Source: Owenia fusiformis (lineage: Eukaryota > Annelida > Polychaeta > Sabellida > Oweniidae). Taken from it: a stretch of 64,000 nucleotides of DNA. The stretch lies in assembly GCA_903813345.2 (NCBI GenBank), contig CAIIXF020000010.1, positions 10,534,349-10,598,348 on the forward strand, read 5' to 3'. Under the pieces are notes generated by a model, which saw nothing but the letters and a program-made list of their open reading frames with translations, searched no databases and had not been told where the DNA came from. Shown in pieces: positions 10,411-22,321 of this stretch (position 1 is the first letter of the stretch; the number at the start of each line of letters is the position of its first letter). The position numbers and the translations under genes were made by a program.

Positions 10411-13400
10411 GGATAGACTTTCAACATGAATAAATATGTAAGCATAAATTTAGTATAACTAATCTTAAACATCTGTATTTAAGTGATGATTTCTCTGTAG
10501 TTTCGGAATATTTGATTAGGTAATAATACCATAACTATTTTACTTGTATCACATATTACAAGTATGTTTTAGATATCAGATATTGCCTATTTGTGATGTA
10601 TACAAGTTGAAAATTAAATAAATGAAAAATTATGTGATATTTAAAGATATTTATAAAATTCAGTACTTTGATGATCAGATTATGTCACTTTGAAACATGA
10701 ATGTCAAAAATACAATTATATATAATATAAGGATGCAAATCTTCAACATTACAGTATAAGTATTGAGAACAAAATATAGCATAACTTTTCCAGTCATGTT
10801 CAGAATACATGTAATTATTAAAATAGATGAGGAGTCATACAAGGAAGAGATTTCTTTCCTTCTTGTTTCATATTCACCACTTAGTTTCGAATAGAAAATA
10901 GAAAAAATTGACATACAATACATTTAATATCTTTATTGCTTATATATACCTCAAAATCTGACATATTTTACTTTTTTATCACATTTACCTTTATTTGTGC
11001 AACATAAAACCCAGAAATACAACTAAATTTTGGGCATTTGTATAAATCATGGTAGGTTTAGGATTATGCTATTTGTACTTGGTCTATCTGATATGAGCTC
11101 ATCTGTACCAGGCGCCTTATAGGTGTTTAGCGGTTGAACTTTGTAGACAAGGTCAAGTATTGGGTGCTGTTTGATATATATGTGACAGCCAGACAGCACC
11201 TGACCTTGTCCAACCGGCAACTACATACTGATTTGCCCCTTTACACTGAACAATTTAGGTTTACATTATTAAAGGCTAGGTAAAATGGATAAGTTTGCCA
11301 GCAAATTGAACTTTTTCAGATAAGGTAGACAGAATTATATAAGAGGGAGTTTAAACATAGGTTATACAGCGGTTGCAATAAATCCCCTACTTTCCAGTGG
11401 GAATTACAATAGGCGTTAACATACAGCCATTTCTATTTTCACCAGCAGATTTTTGATTGTGTCTTGATATCAATTACATTAACTCTGTTGCTGCCCACCT
11501 ACACAAAGTGTACAGGAGGATATTGTTAGAAGGGAGCAATATGTAAATGTAGAGAAACTTTGGAACAGTATTTAGCCTAAATAGGTACAGTAAGTTCAGG
11601 TAACTGTAATCATCAGTATGTAGATCTATATATTGAAATTGCTATATATAACATTAATTTTATTGATTTGAACTAGTTTTTTTATTAGCTTTTCTATAAA
11701 TATGCATGGAATACTGTATATAAAATTGGCAGAATTATAACTTGATTTCGAGAATTTCACTTGAAACTCTCATTGATAAATGTCTCTACCTCTAAAACAG
11801 GGCTATGTCCGTTTTATTTTTTATTTATCTAAAAAAAGTATACCATAAATCATTTCAATAATCATTTAAAATAATACCATAGGAAAGCTAAGTTATTCTA
11901 TTGTACAATCCCATGATTGTACAATATATTAGGTCTCCATCATATGTAAAATAAGTTTACACAAAAAGGGTAAAAATCACTTTTGGTTTTTATAAAACCT
12001 CACGTTTACCATTGGAAATTTTAGTTGAATATATGTTTTACCTCTTTTAGCTATTAAAGTTAATTTAAAATATAACAGATTAGTATACTTAATACATGAT
12101 AGGATTAGGTTTCAAATCATATCATTTGTTCAGTGATTCATATGTAAATATTTGCTGATTTTGAAATCGGCAAAACAGGATCAATAAAATATAAGGCAAG
12201 AAGAGTTTTTCCCAAGTTTCAAGTCACTTTCACTAAATGCTTGATGTGAGTTCCAGGGGCAGATCAAAGTTTTTTGGGGTTAACGATGGCTCATTTATTG
12301 AGCTGAAACAAGGAATAGCACATGATACTTACCATTGTACCACTATATCAAATCAATAGTGATATATAGTTTGGGTCTGATGGGAAACCATTTTCATGTT
12401 GGGTTATATATATTATTTTGATTCCTTTGACCATTTAATCCAAATATATCTGTTAATATCGCTGATTGGCTTTTGAAAAATTCACTGTGGTATTAAACAT
12501 TTTTACAAATAATTCAAATTTCCTTTCCTGGGAGGAACCTGGTAAATCAATTTCACCAGGATATTCCTAGGTTTTATTTATAATGAAACAAGGATATAGT
12601 ATTGTAGTTAATTATTATTTATTATTGATTATTATCTCCTATCAACTGTTGCTATTTTAAAGCTTATATTTCAATTGTTGGTTGTTTAAGAGATGTTAAT
12701 CTAACATCTTTACTCATTTTTGTTCTGAATTTTAATGCCATACCATCCATATTGTCTATCTTTAATTTATTCATCAACTGCTTCTTATTCATTGTTATTG
12801 TGTTTTTAAATTATATTGAATAGAGTAAAGGAATTTGACAGTTTCAAGCGGGTTTAAGTGCTTTCTGCCGGACTTCACTTTGTGATGATGTAATAATGAC
12901 TTTTATTTCAACATCTCTTTAATAAGGACACATATGTCTTGATATAATGGTGTGCCAATTACTTATCTTCTTATATAAAGTAGATAACTGACAAACAATG
13001 TAACAGCAGTCTAAACCATGGCCACTTATAAACATGCCCAATACTACTGTTAATTTTGCAAGTTTTAATTTCATGAATTTTGAGATCACTATTTTATGAC
13101 TATTAAATTTTGCTGATTTCACAAGTTTAAATTTTGATATTCTCTGAATCCTCAAGCTCTGTAAACAAAGTTCACTTCACTTCATCAGCGTCATAATTAG
13201 ATAAGATTTACAATCCCTACATCTTGATCAACCAGCACACTGCTCCTCAATCTCTATTACTTTGGCATTGTTAGTTTATTTATCTCATAAGTCTAATAAG
13301 ATCTAATAATTGTTGCGTATCACATTTATCGCCCTATAACACTGGGCGAATGTTTTTCACAAAATGAAATGCACCTGAATCCCAGGTAAAAACAAATTTA

Positions 13401-14140
13401 ACAAGTCCCAGAGGGATTTAATTGTCAAATTTCGTGACAATCATTTTTCTCGATTTTACTGCTATCACGAATAAGGCGAAATTAAATTGCATACGAAAAA
13501 TACTTAAAGTACAGTATGTAAATAAATGGATTGAATAGATGGATTCTAGTCACTTTCCTCACTTATATGAACTCAGGTTTTGACATGTTAGTCTGTGTTC
13601 TGTTTGAAGTCGAACAGCGATTGTTTGCATACGATTATTATGTTATAAGTGACATCTACTGCAGGTTAACATAATACAGTTTCTTTAGGCTTTTGTAATG
13701 CAGGTTTCTATAAAGTATCCCAATAGACTTTTGACTTATATGTACCTGAACAAAATATACTGATTGAAAATTGAAATCAGGGGTGAAAAGGAGTCTGAAG
13801 ACATTTTTAATTTAAGTAGGAATACGATTAATCAGCTTCTTTCAATACATGGTTTTGTAGTATTCAAGTTTTTATCATAAGGGGATGATGAAAAAATGTA
13901 TGTATATGTGGTCTCATATAATTAATGCTTCAAATTAAAATACTTTGAAATAGAATTCCACAAATTCTAAATTGCTAAGTACAAAACAATTTTCAAGATG
14001 AATTCATAATAAAGTTCCAAAGTAAAACTCAAAAACAGACCATTAGTGAGTTTTAGTAAAAAATATGTAAGTACGATGTAGATTACTTATTTATTTTACC
14101 AGAGTATATTTTACAAATTTTCATGTATCATACTTGTGTA
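10411..14140. other. Gene-poor AT-rich stretch
   Basis: No coding segment or tandem array that I can support. Positions 11131-11218 can fold into a long imperfect hairpin (listed separately). Near 13320-13520 there are GGCGAA-type motifs and a terminal TACAGTA that recall the element at 6779-7269, perhaps an old relative. Confidence 0.5.
11131..11218 (+). other. Imperfect long hairpin, microRNA-like in size
   Basis: GACAAGGTCA and GGTGCTGT on the left pair with ACAGCACC and TGACCTTGTC on the right, and CGGTTG pairs with CAACCG further out. The loop is about 25 bases and there is a 7-base bulge on the left arm. The arms do not resemble a microRNA family that I know. It lies 3.8 kb upstream of miR-100. 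It may be a worn fold-back element instead. Confidence 0.35.
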
Positions 14141-14146
14141 TTTCCA

Positions 14147-14270
14147 GTGGGAACATCACATCAGGAAGACCCTGGGGATAGAACCGGACTACCTAATCTG
14201 ACACCTACTCTGAAACAAGATCACCTCAGGCCCAGGAATCTACCAGGTCATATACCAGGGCCAGTACCTT
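14147..14270 (+). other. Exon-like segment upstream of the microRNA cluster
   Basis: A TGTGTATTTCCAG acceptor precedes a GC-richer block that reads GTSHQEDPGDRTGLPNLTPT and onward to a stop at about 14270. It looks like a terminal exon, but no family or preceding exon was recognised. Because it lies on the same strand 0.8 kb before miR-100, it may be an exon of the long primary transcript instead of a protein exon. Confidence 0.25.
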
Positions 14271-15004
14271 GACATACCTAGGACATCACCATCAAAAACA
14301 TATACAGTCATCATCATATGTCTTCGTGGAATTCAACAACCCATTATTCCATTGTGTGATTTACATGATATCATAGCATGTACTTAACATGTCAGCTAGG
14401 ATATTGAAGTCATTTTTGACCAATCATTTCATTCTCTCAAAACTGGATTTTAATCTGGATTTTTCACATAGGAATGTTGGATTTGAATGTGGCTCCCTAG
14501 AGATTGTATTAAGAACCTGATCACAGTTTATTTCCTAGTCTCATGCTATTTTATATTTCTCAGTAAATTAATTGCTATACTGCACGAGGTGTCAATTAGT
14601 GATATATACCATGGAACACAGGTAAGCCACTGAACATTGTATCATTCATGAACGATACAGCGATGAAACATAATTGTAAAAAACTGCAAATATTTGATGG
14701 AATGTTATTAGTGTTAAAGAGAATATAATTGCAGGACAAGAGGAATAGAGGCATGGAGCAACAAAAGAAGATTCCCCGAAGAGCACATCGCCATTGCTTG
14801 AAAACATGAAGCACATAGGGGAGTGTTCAAAGAGTTCATCCCCATCTTTGATGCCCTTTAGGTCCTTGTCATCGAGCTATGGAAATGTTCCCGTGTCCTT
14901 CCTACCTTTGTTTCAGGATATAATGCAGGTGTAGGTGTAAGGATGCAGATAAGATACAGGCTTGCTGTAATACTTGGCTTATGAACACTAGATAGATTAG
15001 ACTC

Positions 15005-15100
15005 TCGACTCTGATCCCTGTCCACATAAACCCGTAGATCCGAACTTGTGCTGCCATCTATCACAAGCTCGACTCTATGGGTCTGTGTTGTCATGGCAAC
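15005..15100 (+). ncRNA. mir-100: miR-100 precursor
   Basis: The 22-nt mature 5' arm at 15029-15050 begins AACCCGTAGATCCGAA and ends CTTGTG, identical to the bilaterian miR-100 sequence. The opposite arm, near 15064-15085 (CAAGCTCGACTCTATGGG), pairs with it over 21 positions with about four mismatches or wobbles, leaving an 11- to 13-base loop. miR-100 belongs to the miR-10/miR-100 family, among the oldest animal microRNAs, and acts by guiding Argonaute to messenger 3' UTRs. let-7 follows 0.3 kb downstream on the same strand, as in the conserved animal cluster, so both probably come from one primary transcript. Confidence 0.96.
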
Positions 15101-15311
15101 CATCTCAGCTTCATGCAGCTTAATACTAACATTCTCATTGGTGCTATAGCAACACAAGTATGTGTTGATGGCGAGTGCACTTCCTTATTACATACATGAC
15201 ACTGAAGGTACAAACATACAGTATCAAGTTCACATTGGTAAGAGAGATTTGGAACGAGGGTTCCAAATTTTGTAGCATGTTGCGTTGCGTCTTTGCCACA
15301 GAGACTGGGTA

Positions 15312-15398
15312 TTCCTGGATGAGGTAGTAGGTTGTATAGTTAAGAAATACATCTTATCTGGAGAACTGTACAACCTTCTAGCTTTCCCCGGGGTACCT
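15312..15398 (+). ncRNA. let-7: let-7 precursor
   Basis: The 22-nt mature sequence at 15320-15341 starts TGAGGTAGTAGG and ends TTGTATAGTT, identical to canonical let-7. The star arm at 15366-15387 (CTGTACAACCTTCTAGCTTT plus CC) is the usual let-7 3' arm, and the stem extends with CCTGG/CCCCGG at the base. The loop is about 24 bases, typical for pre-let-7. let-7 is the heterochronic microRNA restricted to bilaterians, a strong indication that this is a bilaterian genome. It lies between miR-100 and miR-125 on the same strand. Confidence 0.98.
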
Positions 15399-15604
15399 CT
15401 ATCACCATGGCAACACTTCCTATCACCATAGCAATCTAGTTTCTTATTTTATGCAACAATTAGGTTAGGTATTACATATAGAGCTTTGAGGTATGTTTAG
15501 TCTGACCATGAGATGGTATCATGCACATGTCATTAACATTATTAGGATTGTTCGACATACTTATGCTGACTACTGTATAATGAGGACTGTACTGTAGGCA
15601 AAAT

Positions 15605-16480
15605 TGGTCTGAGAAATTATTGTTAGTTCAATGATGGGACAATGATAGTTCAATGATTGGAGAATGATTGTTTATGGTTGGGGGAATTGTAAGTTCAATA
15701 ATGGGTTAATGATAGTCCATTGATGGGACAAAGATAGTGAATGGTTGGGAATTGTAAGTTCAATAATGGGCCAATGTCAGTTCAATGATGGGACAATGAT
15801 AGTTTATGGTTGTTGAATTGTTGGTTCAATAATTCAATTATGGGACAATGATAGTTCATGGTTGATGAATTGTAAGTTCAATAATGGGCAAATGATAGTC
15901 CATTAATGGGACAAAGATAGTGAATGGTTGGGGAATTGTAAGTTCAATAATGGGCAAATGATAGTCCATTAATGGGACAAAGATAGTGAATGGTTGATGA
16001 ATTGTAAGTTCCATAATGGGCCAATATCAGTTCAGTGATGGGACAATGATAGTTCATGGTTGTTGAATTGTTGGTTCAATAATGGGCCAATATTAGTCCA
16101 TTGATGGGACAATGATAGTTCATGCTTAGGGAATTGTTAGTTCAATAATGGGTAAATGTCAGTTCAATGATGGGACAATGATAGTTCATGGTTGTTGAAT
16201 TGTTGGTTCAATAATGGGCCAATATTAGTCCATTGATGGGACAATAAAAGTTCATGCTTAGGGAATTGTAAGTTCAATAATGGGCCAATGTTAGTTCTAT
16301 TATGGGACACTGATAGTTTATGGTTGGTGAATTGTTTGTTCAATAATGGGCCAATGTTAGTTCTATTATGGGACAATGATAGTTTTTTATGGTTGTTGAA
16401 TTGTTAGTTCAATAATATGCAAATGATAGTTCAATGGTGGGGCAATAATTCATGATCGGAGAATCGTAAGTTTGATAATT
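15605..16480. repeat. 66-bp minisatellite between let-7 and miR-125
   Basis: About thirteen copies, many imperfect, of a unit containing TTCAATAATGGGCCAATGTT and GATGGGACAATGATAGTTCA. Because 66 is a multiple of three, the minus strand stays open for several units (22-residue period at 16164-16376); this is a consequence of the repeat, not a gene. It begins about 0.2 kb after the let-7 hairpin. Confidence 0.9.
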
Positions 16481-16799
16481 CGCAAATGATAGTTTGATGT
16501 GCTTTGATAGCAAAAATGCTCCAATTTGAAATCTTAAAAACATATATCTTCTTCTAGGTGGGCGAATCAGTGTCGTCAAACAAAGTGACATGTTTCAAAA
16601 CAATGTAAAGTAGTTGACCCCATGTGGTGTCATATAACAAAAATCTTCTAAAAATCATGTCCTCCTTTATGTATAAGCTCATATACATATAATCATTGAT
16701 CACTGATTTGAATATATAGCATATGTTGTTATAATATCCCATGCCATAAACCTCTCTATCCTTCATTTTTTAATCCAAAGTTTAAACTACTCTAAACTG

Positions 16800-17290
16800 A
16801 TACAATATGAGGAGAGCCTTCTCCCATATGGGGAGAGCCTTGTCTCATATGGGGAGAGCTTTCTATCATATGGAGAGAGCCTTCTCCCATATGAGGAGAG
16901 CCTTCTCCCATATGGGGTGAGCCTTCTCTCACATGAGGAGAGCTTTCTATCATATGGAGAGAGCCTTCTCCCATATGAGGATATGGAGAGAGCCTTCTAC
17001 CATTGGAGAGCCTTGTCTCATATGGGGAGAGCTTTCTATCATATGGAGAGAGCCTTCTCCCATATGAGGAGAGCCTTCTCCCATATGGGGTGAGCCTTCT
17101 CCCATATGAGGAGAGCCTTCTCCCAAGTGAGAGCCTTCTCTCACATGAGGAGAGCTTTCTATCATATGGAGAGAGCCTTCTCCCATATGAGGATATGGAG
17201 AGAGCCTTCTCCCATATGAGGAGAACCTTCTCTCATATGGGGTGAGTCTTCTCCCATTGGAGAGCCTTCTCCCATATGGGGAGAGCCTTG
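16800..17290. repeat. 21-bp minisatellite with higher-order copies
   Basis: The basic unit is GGAGAGCCTTCTCCCATATG plus A, with variants. Blocks of several units are themselves repeated: the run containing GCTTTCTATCATATGGAGAG appears near 16858, 16943, 17029 and 17153. The 21-bp length keeps open frames on both strands (a 7-residue period MGEGSPH on the minus strand) that are not genes. Confidence 0.9.
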
Positions 17291-18105
17291 AAGTGTGCTG
17301 GACCAGACATGTCACATATTTAAAATGTGCATGGTTTTCTGGTTTTAATGAGATATGTCTGTTTATTGTCTCATAGCTAGTTCATTTGAAATGCCAACCT
17401 TAAATGGTGTTACTATGATTTCCATCCCTCTGTCATCCTAACGCAGGGATCCAGACATCATCCACTACAGGCCCATAGTCAGGGGGAGGGAGTTCGGGGG
17501 GTTTGAGCGGACACCATCCCTGGTCAAAACTTTTTCCAAAATCGTACAGTTTTTCATCATTCTGAGCACTTTTCAAGTGGTTTTGGAGAGCCTTGAAGTG
17601 TGCTGGACCAGACATGTCACATATTTAAAATGTGCATGGTTTTCTGGTTTTATGAATTCAGATTACATAAAAGGTGTGATATACAGGATATTCTATATGT
17701 GTCCATATAGACCACTATGGCCCTATAGACTACTATGGCAAAACTTGCATAAGAAATAGGGACAATGAAGGACAACTCATACTACATGGTGAACGGCCTA
17801 TAAAGTATATATACGTATACTAATTGAAAATCAATTATACCAGTAATAGTACATGTAGATGCAATAATGAGATATGTCTGTTTATTGTCTCATAGCTAGT
17901 TCATTTGAAATGCCAACCTTAAATGGTGTTACTATGATTTCCATCCCTCTGTCATCCTAACGCAGGGATCCAGACATCATCCACTACAGGCCCATAGTCA
18001 GGGGGAGGGAGTTCGGGGGGTTTGAGCGGACACCATCCCTGGTCAAAACTTTTTCCAAAATCGTACAGTTTTTCATCATTCTGAGCACTTTTCAAGTGGT
18101 TTTGG
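17282..18105. repeat. Recent tandem segmental duplication
   Basis: The block 17282-17586, starting GAGCCTTGAAGTGTGCTGGA and ending AAGTGGTTTTGG, is repeated from 17587 to about 18105 with almost no changes. The second copy carries about 214 extra bases (17651-17864) after GGTTTTCTGGTTTTA; at the matching place the first copy goes straight on to ATGAGATATGTCTG. Confidence 0.85.
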
Positions 18106-18321
18106 CCATACCAAACCCCTACCTGGAATTTTTTAAAAAATGAACCCCCTTGGTAAATCCTGGCTCCGGCCTGCACTTTGTTCCTTCCTTCATAGTGGAT
18201 GATGCTACTTCTATCTGGATACTTTGGTTATTTTCAAGTATCGAACATTATATTTTGAATCTCGATTCATGAAATGAAACCTGGCACCAACAGACCCATA
18301 TTTTTGTATTTTGAGTAAGCT

Positions 18322-18600
18322 TAACCTCTTGAATCCCAGGCTTTAAAATTGGTTGAAACCAGAGAATTTTTCAGTTTTGCCACCTTTTGACATTTAACTT
18401 CATCCTATACAATTTTAGATGTTCCACTTAGTAAAATTAGAAGGCAGAGATCATTTCTACACATTTGAAAACAATTTTTTTGTGTAAATTGGATGAAAAT
18501 TGGCCAAAATATGAGCAATTTTAGTGAAAATTTTTGTGACAGATTTTCTTGTCACTCTGGGTTTCTGGAATCTCGTCACTCAAGGTAGTCAAGGATTTGT
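18322..18600. mobile_element. Degenerate copy of the AACCTCTTGA inverted-repeat element
   Basis: Resembles 43902-44180 through most of its length, for example GTAAATTGGATGAAAATTG and GAGCAATTTTAGTGAAAATT. The left end TAACCTCTTGA is kept, while the right end (GTAGTCAAGGATTT) has decayed. It is a second copy of a short non-coding element family. Confidence 0.75.
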
Positions 18601-19664
18601 CTTTGACCTATGACTGCTGACCTATACCGGCGATTACTAGAGTGCTGCTAACTCGATAAAAGGCTGGCGCTGGCTAGAATTGTCTATGGTTCTAGCCAGG
18701 ATAAAGATACCAGTTCTTCAACTCGACAATGGGAAGAACTGCTCTACCTTAGTGACTAATATGTCATGATATGACATCTAAAGAGTCAATAAAAGATATA
18801 AAAAGAGGTTAAGGGTTGACACACAGGATTGTGTTCAATTTTCGAATGATTCAAGTCTTTATCTGTCACTTTTGGATAGTGCCACAATGAAAATATCCAA
18901 ATACTGAAAGTGAATGAGGTCATGGCGCATGGTGGAAATATACTTTTAACCTCATGTAAGCTACATGCGTATAATGTATTAATAGCAAGACAGAGGTTGT
19001 AAATCCTTTGATTGGACTGTCTGGTCTGTGGATTATCGTGGCTCATCAATTCCTTTTGTCTGGCTGTCACATTACATTCCACTTCACTGCACAATCTGTG
19101 CATCTATTACCACGTCATACTATTTTTTATGATTTTGACACTTGGGTTGATGTTAGCATCTTCACCGGCTACATTTTATCTCCACCACAGTGTAGTCTCC
19201 AACTTTTAGTGGATGGTGATCGGCAATTTGCAATCGTTTGGTCGGCACTTTTTCTTGGTGTCTGTGCTTCTTTTTCGAGTTCATCATTTGGTCATCACAA
19301 GGTAAATGGTCTACAAGAAATGTTGGCAACAATCAGTGAATAATGACTTTAATAAGGAGATGATGACTGAATGTTAATGATTTGTCTGAAATTAAACCTT
19401 TCTCCTTACATATAATTGTGACATATTATTTCAACTTTGTGCATTTCAAGGTTTATGTTTCACATTTCTACCTCAAGAAAACAACAATATCTGTTTGATT
19501 CTTAATAGTTGGATATCTAGTAATAGATACAAAGAAAAGATAGTATAAGGTATTTATGATAAATAGTATGAGAAAAGAATTATGGGTTTAATAGCACTGG
19601 GATAAATAGTATTGGGTTTGGTGGGTTAGATAACACAAGGATAAACAATGTTAGGTTATTTGAC

Positions 19665-20440
19665 AATAGGATACTAAATAGTGTGGGGTTAGATATCCTT
19701 AGAGGAAATTGTGTTGAGTTGAATAGTGTGGGGTTAGATATCCTTCTAAAGGGGAAATTGTGTTGAGTTGAATAGTGTGGGGTTAGATATCCTTGGGGGA
19801 AATTGTGTTGAGTTGAATAGTGTTGGGTTAGATATCCTTCTAAAGGGGAAATTGTGTTGAGTTGAATAGTGTGGGGTTAGATATCCTTAGAGGAAATTGT
19901 GTTGAGTTGAATAGTGTGGGGTTAGATATCCTTAGGGGAAATTGTGTTGAGTTGAATAGTGTGGGGTTAGATATCCTTAGGGGAAATTGTGTTGAGTTGA
20001 ATAGTGTGGGGTTAGATATCCTCAGGGGAAATTGTGTTGAGTTGAATAGTGTGGGGTTAGATATCCTTAGGGGAAATTGTGTTGAGTTGAATAGTGTGGG
20101 GTTAGATATCCTTAGGGGAAATTGTGTTGAGTTGAATAGTGTGGGGTTAGATATCCTTAGGGGAAATTGTTTTGAGTTGAATAGTGTGGGGTTAGATATC
20201 CTCAGGGGAAATTGTGTTGAGTTGAATAGTGTGGGGTTAGATATCCTTAGGGGAAATTGTGTTGAGTTGAATAGTGTGGGGTTAGATATCCTTAGGGGAA
20301 ATTGTGTTGAGTTGAATAGTATGGGGTTAATCTCCATAGGGGAAATTGTGTTGAGTTGAATAGTGTGGGGTTAGATATCCTTAGGGGAAATTGTGTTGAG
20401 TTTAATAGTGTTTGCCTAGATAGGATTAAGATAATTAGTG
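19665..20440. repeat. 45-bp minisatellite, open on both strands
   Basis: About sixteen copies of a 45-bp unit containing TTAGATATCCTTAGGGGAAA and TTGTGTTGAGTTGAATAGTG. The central copies are nearly identical and the first few have an 8-base insert after CCTT. A 15-codon period with no stop gives 165-codon frames on both strands (plus: NSVGLDILRGNCVEL). I read these as by-products, since they start and stop at the array edges. Confidence 0.95.
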
Positions 20441-21018
20441 TTGGGTTCAATTGCACAAAAACAAATATTGTTAGGTTAAATAGAATGGGGAAATAATTGG
20501 TTAAAAAGAAGAAACAGAAAAAATGATAATTCTTATTATTGGATGGGTTGATAGCCTTCCACCAGTAGTATTAAACATACCTGGATGTTCCAGCTTAAAG
20601 ACAGTAACTGTCAGTGTCGTGTTTTATTAGAGGTACCTGGATATACAACAATATCTCTAATCCTTTCAACATTCTCTTTAAACAGTATCTGGCTATTATG
20701 TTTAATACATGTAGTAAGTACATTGTGATGGATGATTGTCTCAAAGTTTTACATCCTACAGGTACAGAATCAAACTGGTTATCAGTTGTGATACAGCTTC
20801 AAACCAGTTATCCATTAAACAAAGTGAGTTTAGTGAATTTAGTAGGAAACATAGGGGAAACATACAAGAACTTTGGTCATATATTGAGATTTGAGAGCAG
20901 TTAAACTTCACATGATTTATTTGGAAACATGCAATCCTTTAGAGTACTCAAATCTGATAGCTTCAAATAAAAATCATAAATTGTAATTTGTTCATAATTT
21001 GTCTTTGTGGTGACTATA

Positions 21019-21975
21019 AGAGTACATAGGGGCATTCTTGGCCACAGGGCATTCCCAGACAAACCCACGTGGTATTAACTAACACGGGGATGTATCGAAA
21101 CCAAAACGCCCCGCAAAACCGTTAATTTGAATTTCAAACCTACCCTTTCTTTGGAAAATCAATGATTGTGAGTCTCACAGTACACCGTTTTTCTTCAAAC
21201 TTGTTCCATTAAAACCTTCACAGAAATACCTTTCACTCGAGACATTGCTTTTGTGTACAGAGTCACTCGTTTAAGCGGCGTTTTGGTCCCTAGATGTGAG
21301 AAGATGCAAATCTTCAGAGATTTCAACCAAAAGCCTCGATATATCTCCAGTTCTTTTATTATTCTCCCATATATTTTGTACAAGGACTCCCATTATAACC
21401 CTCCATCCCTGCATCAACATATTTATTACATTAAACGCACCAATTTCCAAAAGTCCTACGCCCCGTTCTCTTCCAAAACGCCCCGTTGGATCTATACACC
21501 TTATCTAGATACACATTTGTAATCACAGACTCTGCGGGGTGTTTTGGAAGACAGTTGTGTAGGACTTTACAAAATTGCTGCGTTTCATGTAATAATAATA
21601 CATATGTTGATGCAGGGATGGAGGGTTCTAATGGGAGTCCTTGCGCAAAATATAGGGGAGAGTGATAGAAGAACTGACGAGATATCAAGGATTTTGGTTG
21701 ATATCTCTGAGGAATTGCAACTTCTCACATTTGGGGACCAAAACAACGCTAAAACAAGGGTCTTTGTATACAAAGGCAATGTCTCGACTGAAAGGTATTT
21801 CTGTGAAGGTTTTAATGGAATTAGTTTGAAGAAAAACGGTGTAGTGTGAGACTCACAATCATTGATTTTCCAAAGACAGGGTAGATTTGAAATTCAAATT
21901 AACGGTTTCAATTAAGAAATCATAAAAAACGATATTAATTATTGAAGATCATCCGACAATACCCCTATGTACTCT
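21019..21975. mobile_element. Large palindromic (fold-back) element
   Basis: Positions 21019-21030 (AGAGTACATAGGGG) match the reverse complement of 21960-21975. After a diverged stretch, the left arm of about 21115-21487 pairs with the right arm of about 21535-21905 with high identity. For example, CAATGATTGTGAGTCTCACA reappears as TGTGAGACTCACAATCATTG. The loop is about 47 bases. Open frames inside mirror each other on both strands and are not genes. It sits 0.36 kb before miR-125 within the presumed primary transcript. Confidence 0.9.
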
Positions 21976-22321
21976 AGTGATTTGGGTTTGAGTATACTCA
22001 AAATATGAAATATTTGTTATAACAGTGATGTTGATGAGTTTTCACTACATAAGGATTGTGAAGCCACAGTGTCAATGGACACAATCTCTTCTGGACATAA
22101 ATGAAGATGAACGAGGCTAGATATTGTGTTATAAATTAACTAATTATTTGACATCACACCCATGGGAAATACAGTAATACACCACAGAAACTGCACGTAG
22201 CATTATCTAGAAAAGGATCACAATGACATGCTTGAGGGCTATTGTTTGATATTTGAAGTTGTTCGAAAGATAGACAGCCCTTTGTTGTGTGACATCACAA
22301 AATGGTTGAAGAGACAGAGTG

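Noticed and set aside
14858-15157. A 99-codon open frame on the minus strand that at first looked like a coding exon with a GTAGGA donor.
   Set aside because: It is antisense to the miR-100 hairpin, and its start is not ATG. The strong conservation belongs to the microRNA on the plus strand.
16164-17315. Repetitive frames such as HMGEGSP and NIGPLLN repeats.
   Set aside because: The 21-bp and 66-bp periods are multiples of three, so open frames are automatic.
19840-20359. Mirror-image 165-codon repeat proteins on both strands.
   Set aside because: The 45-bp unit simply lacks stops in one frame of each strand. The frames begin and end at the array borders, have no domain and no start context.
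21253-21849. Overlapping plus- and minus-strand frames of 60-100 codons.
   Set aside because: They mirror each other across the palindrome and show no domain.
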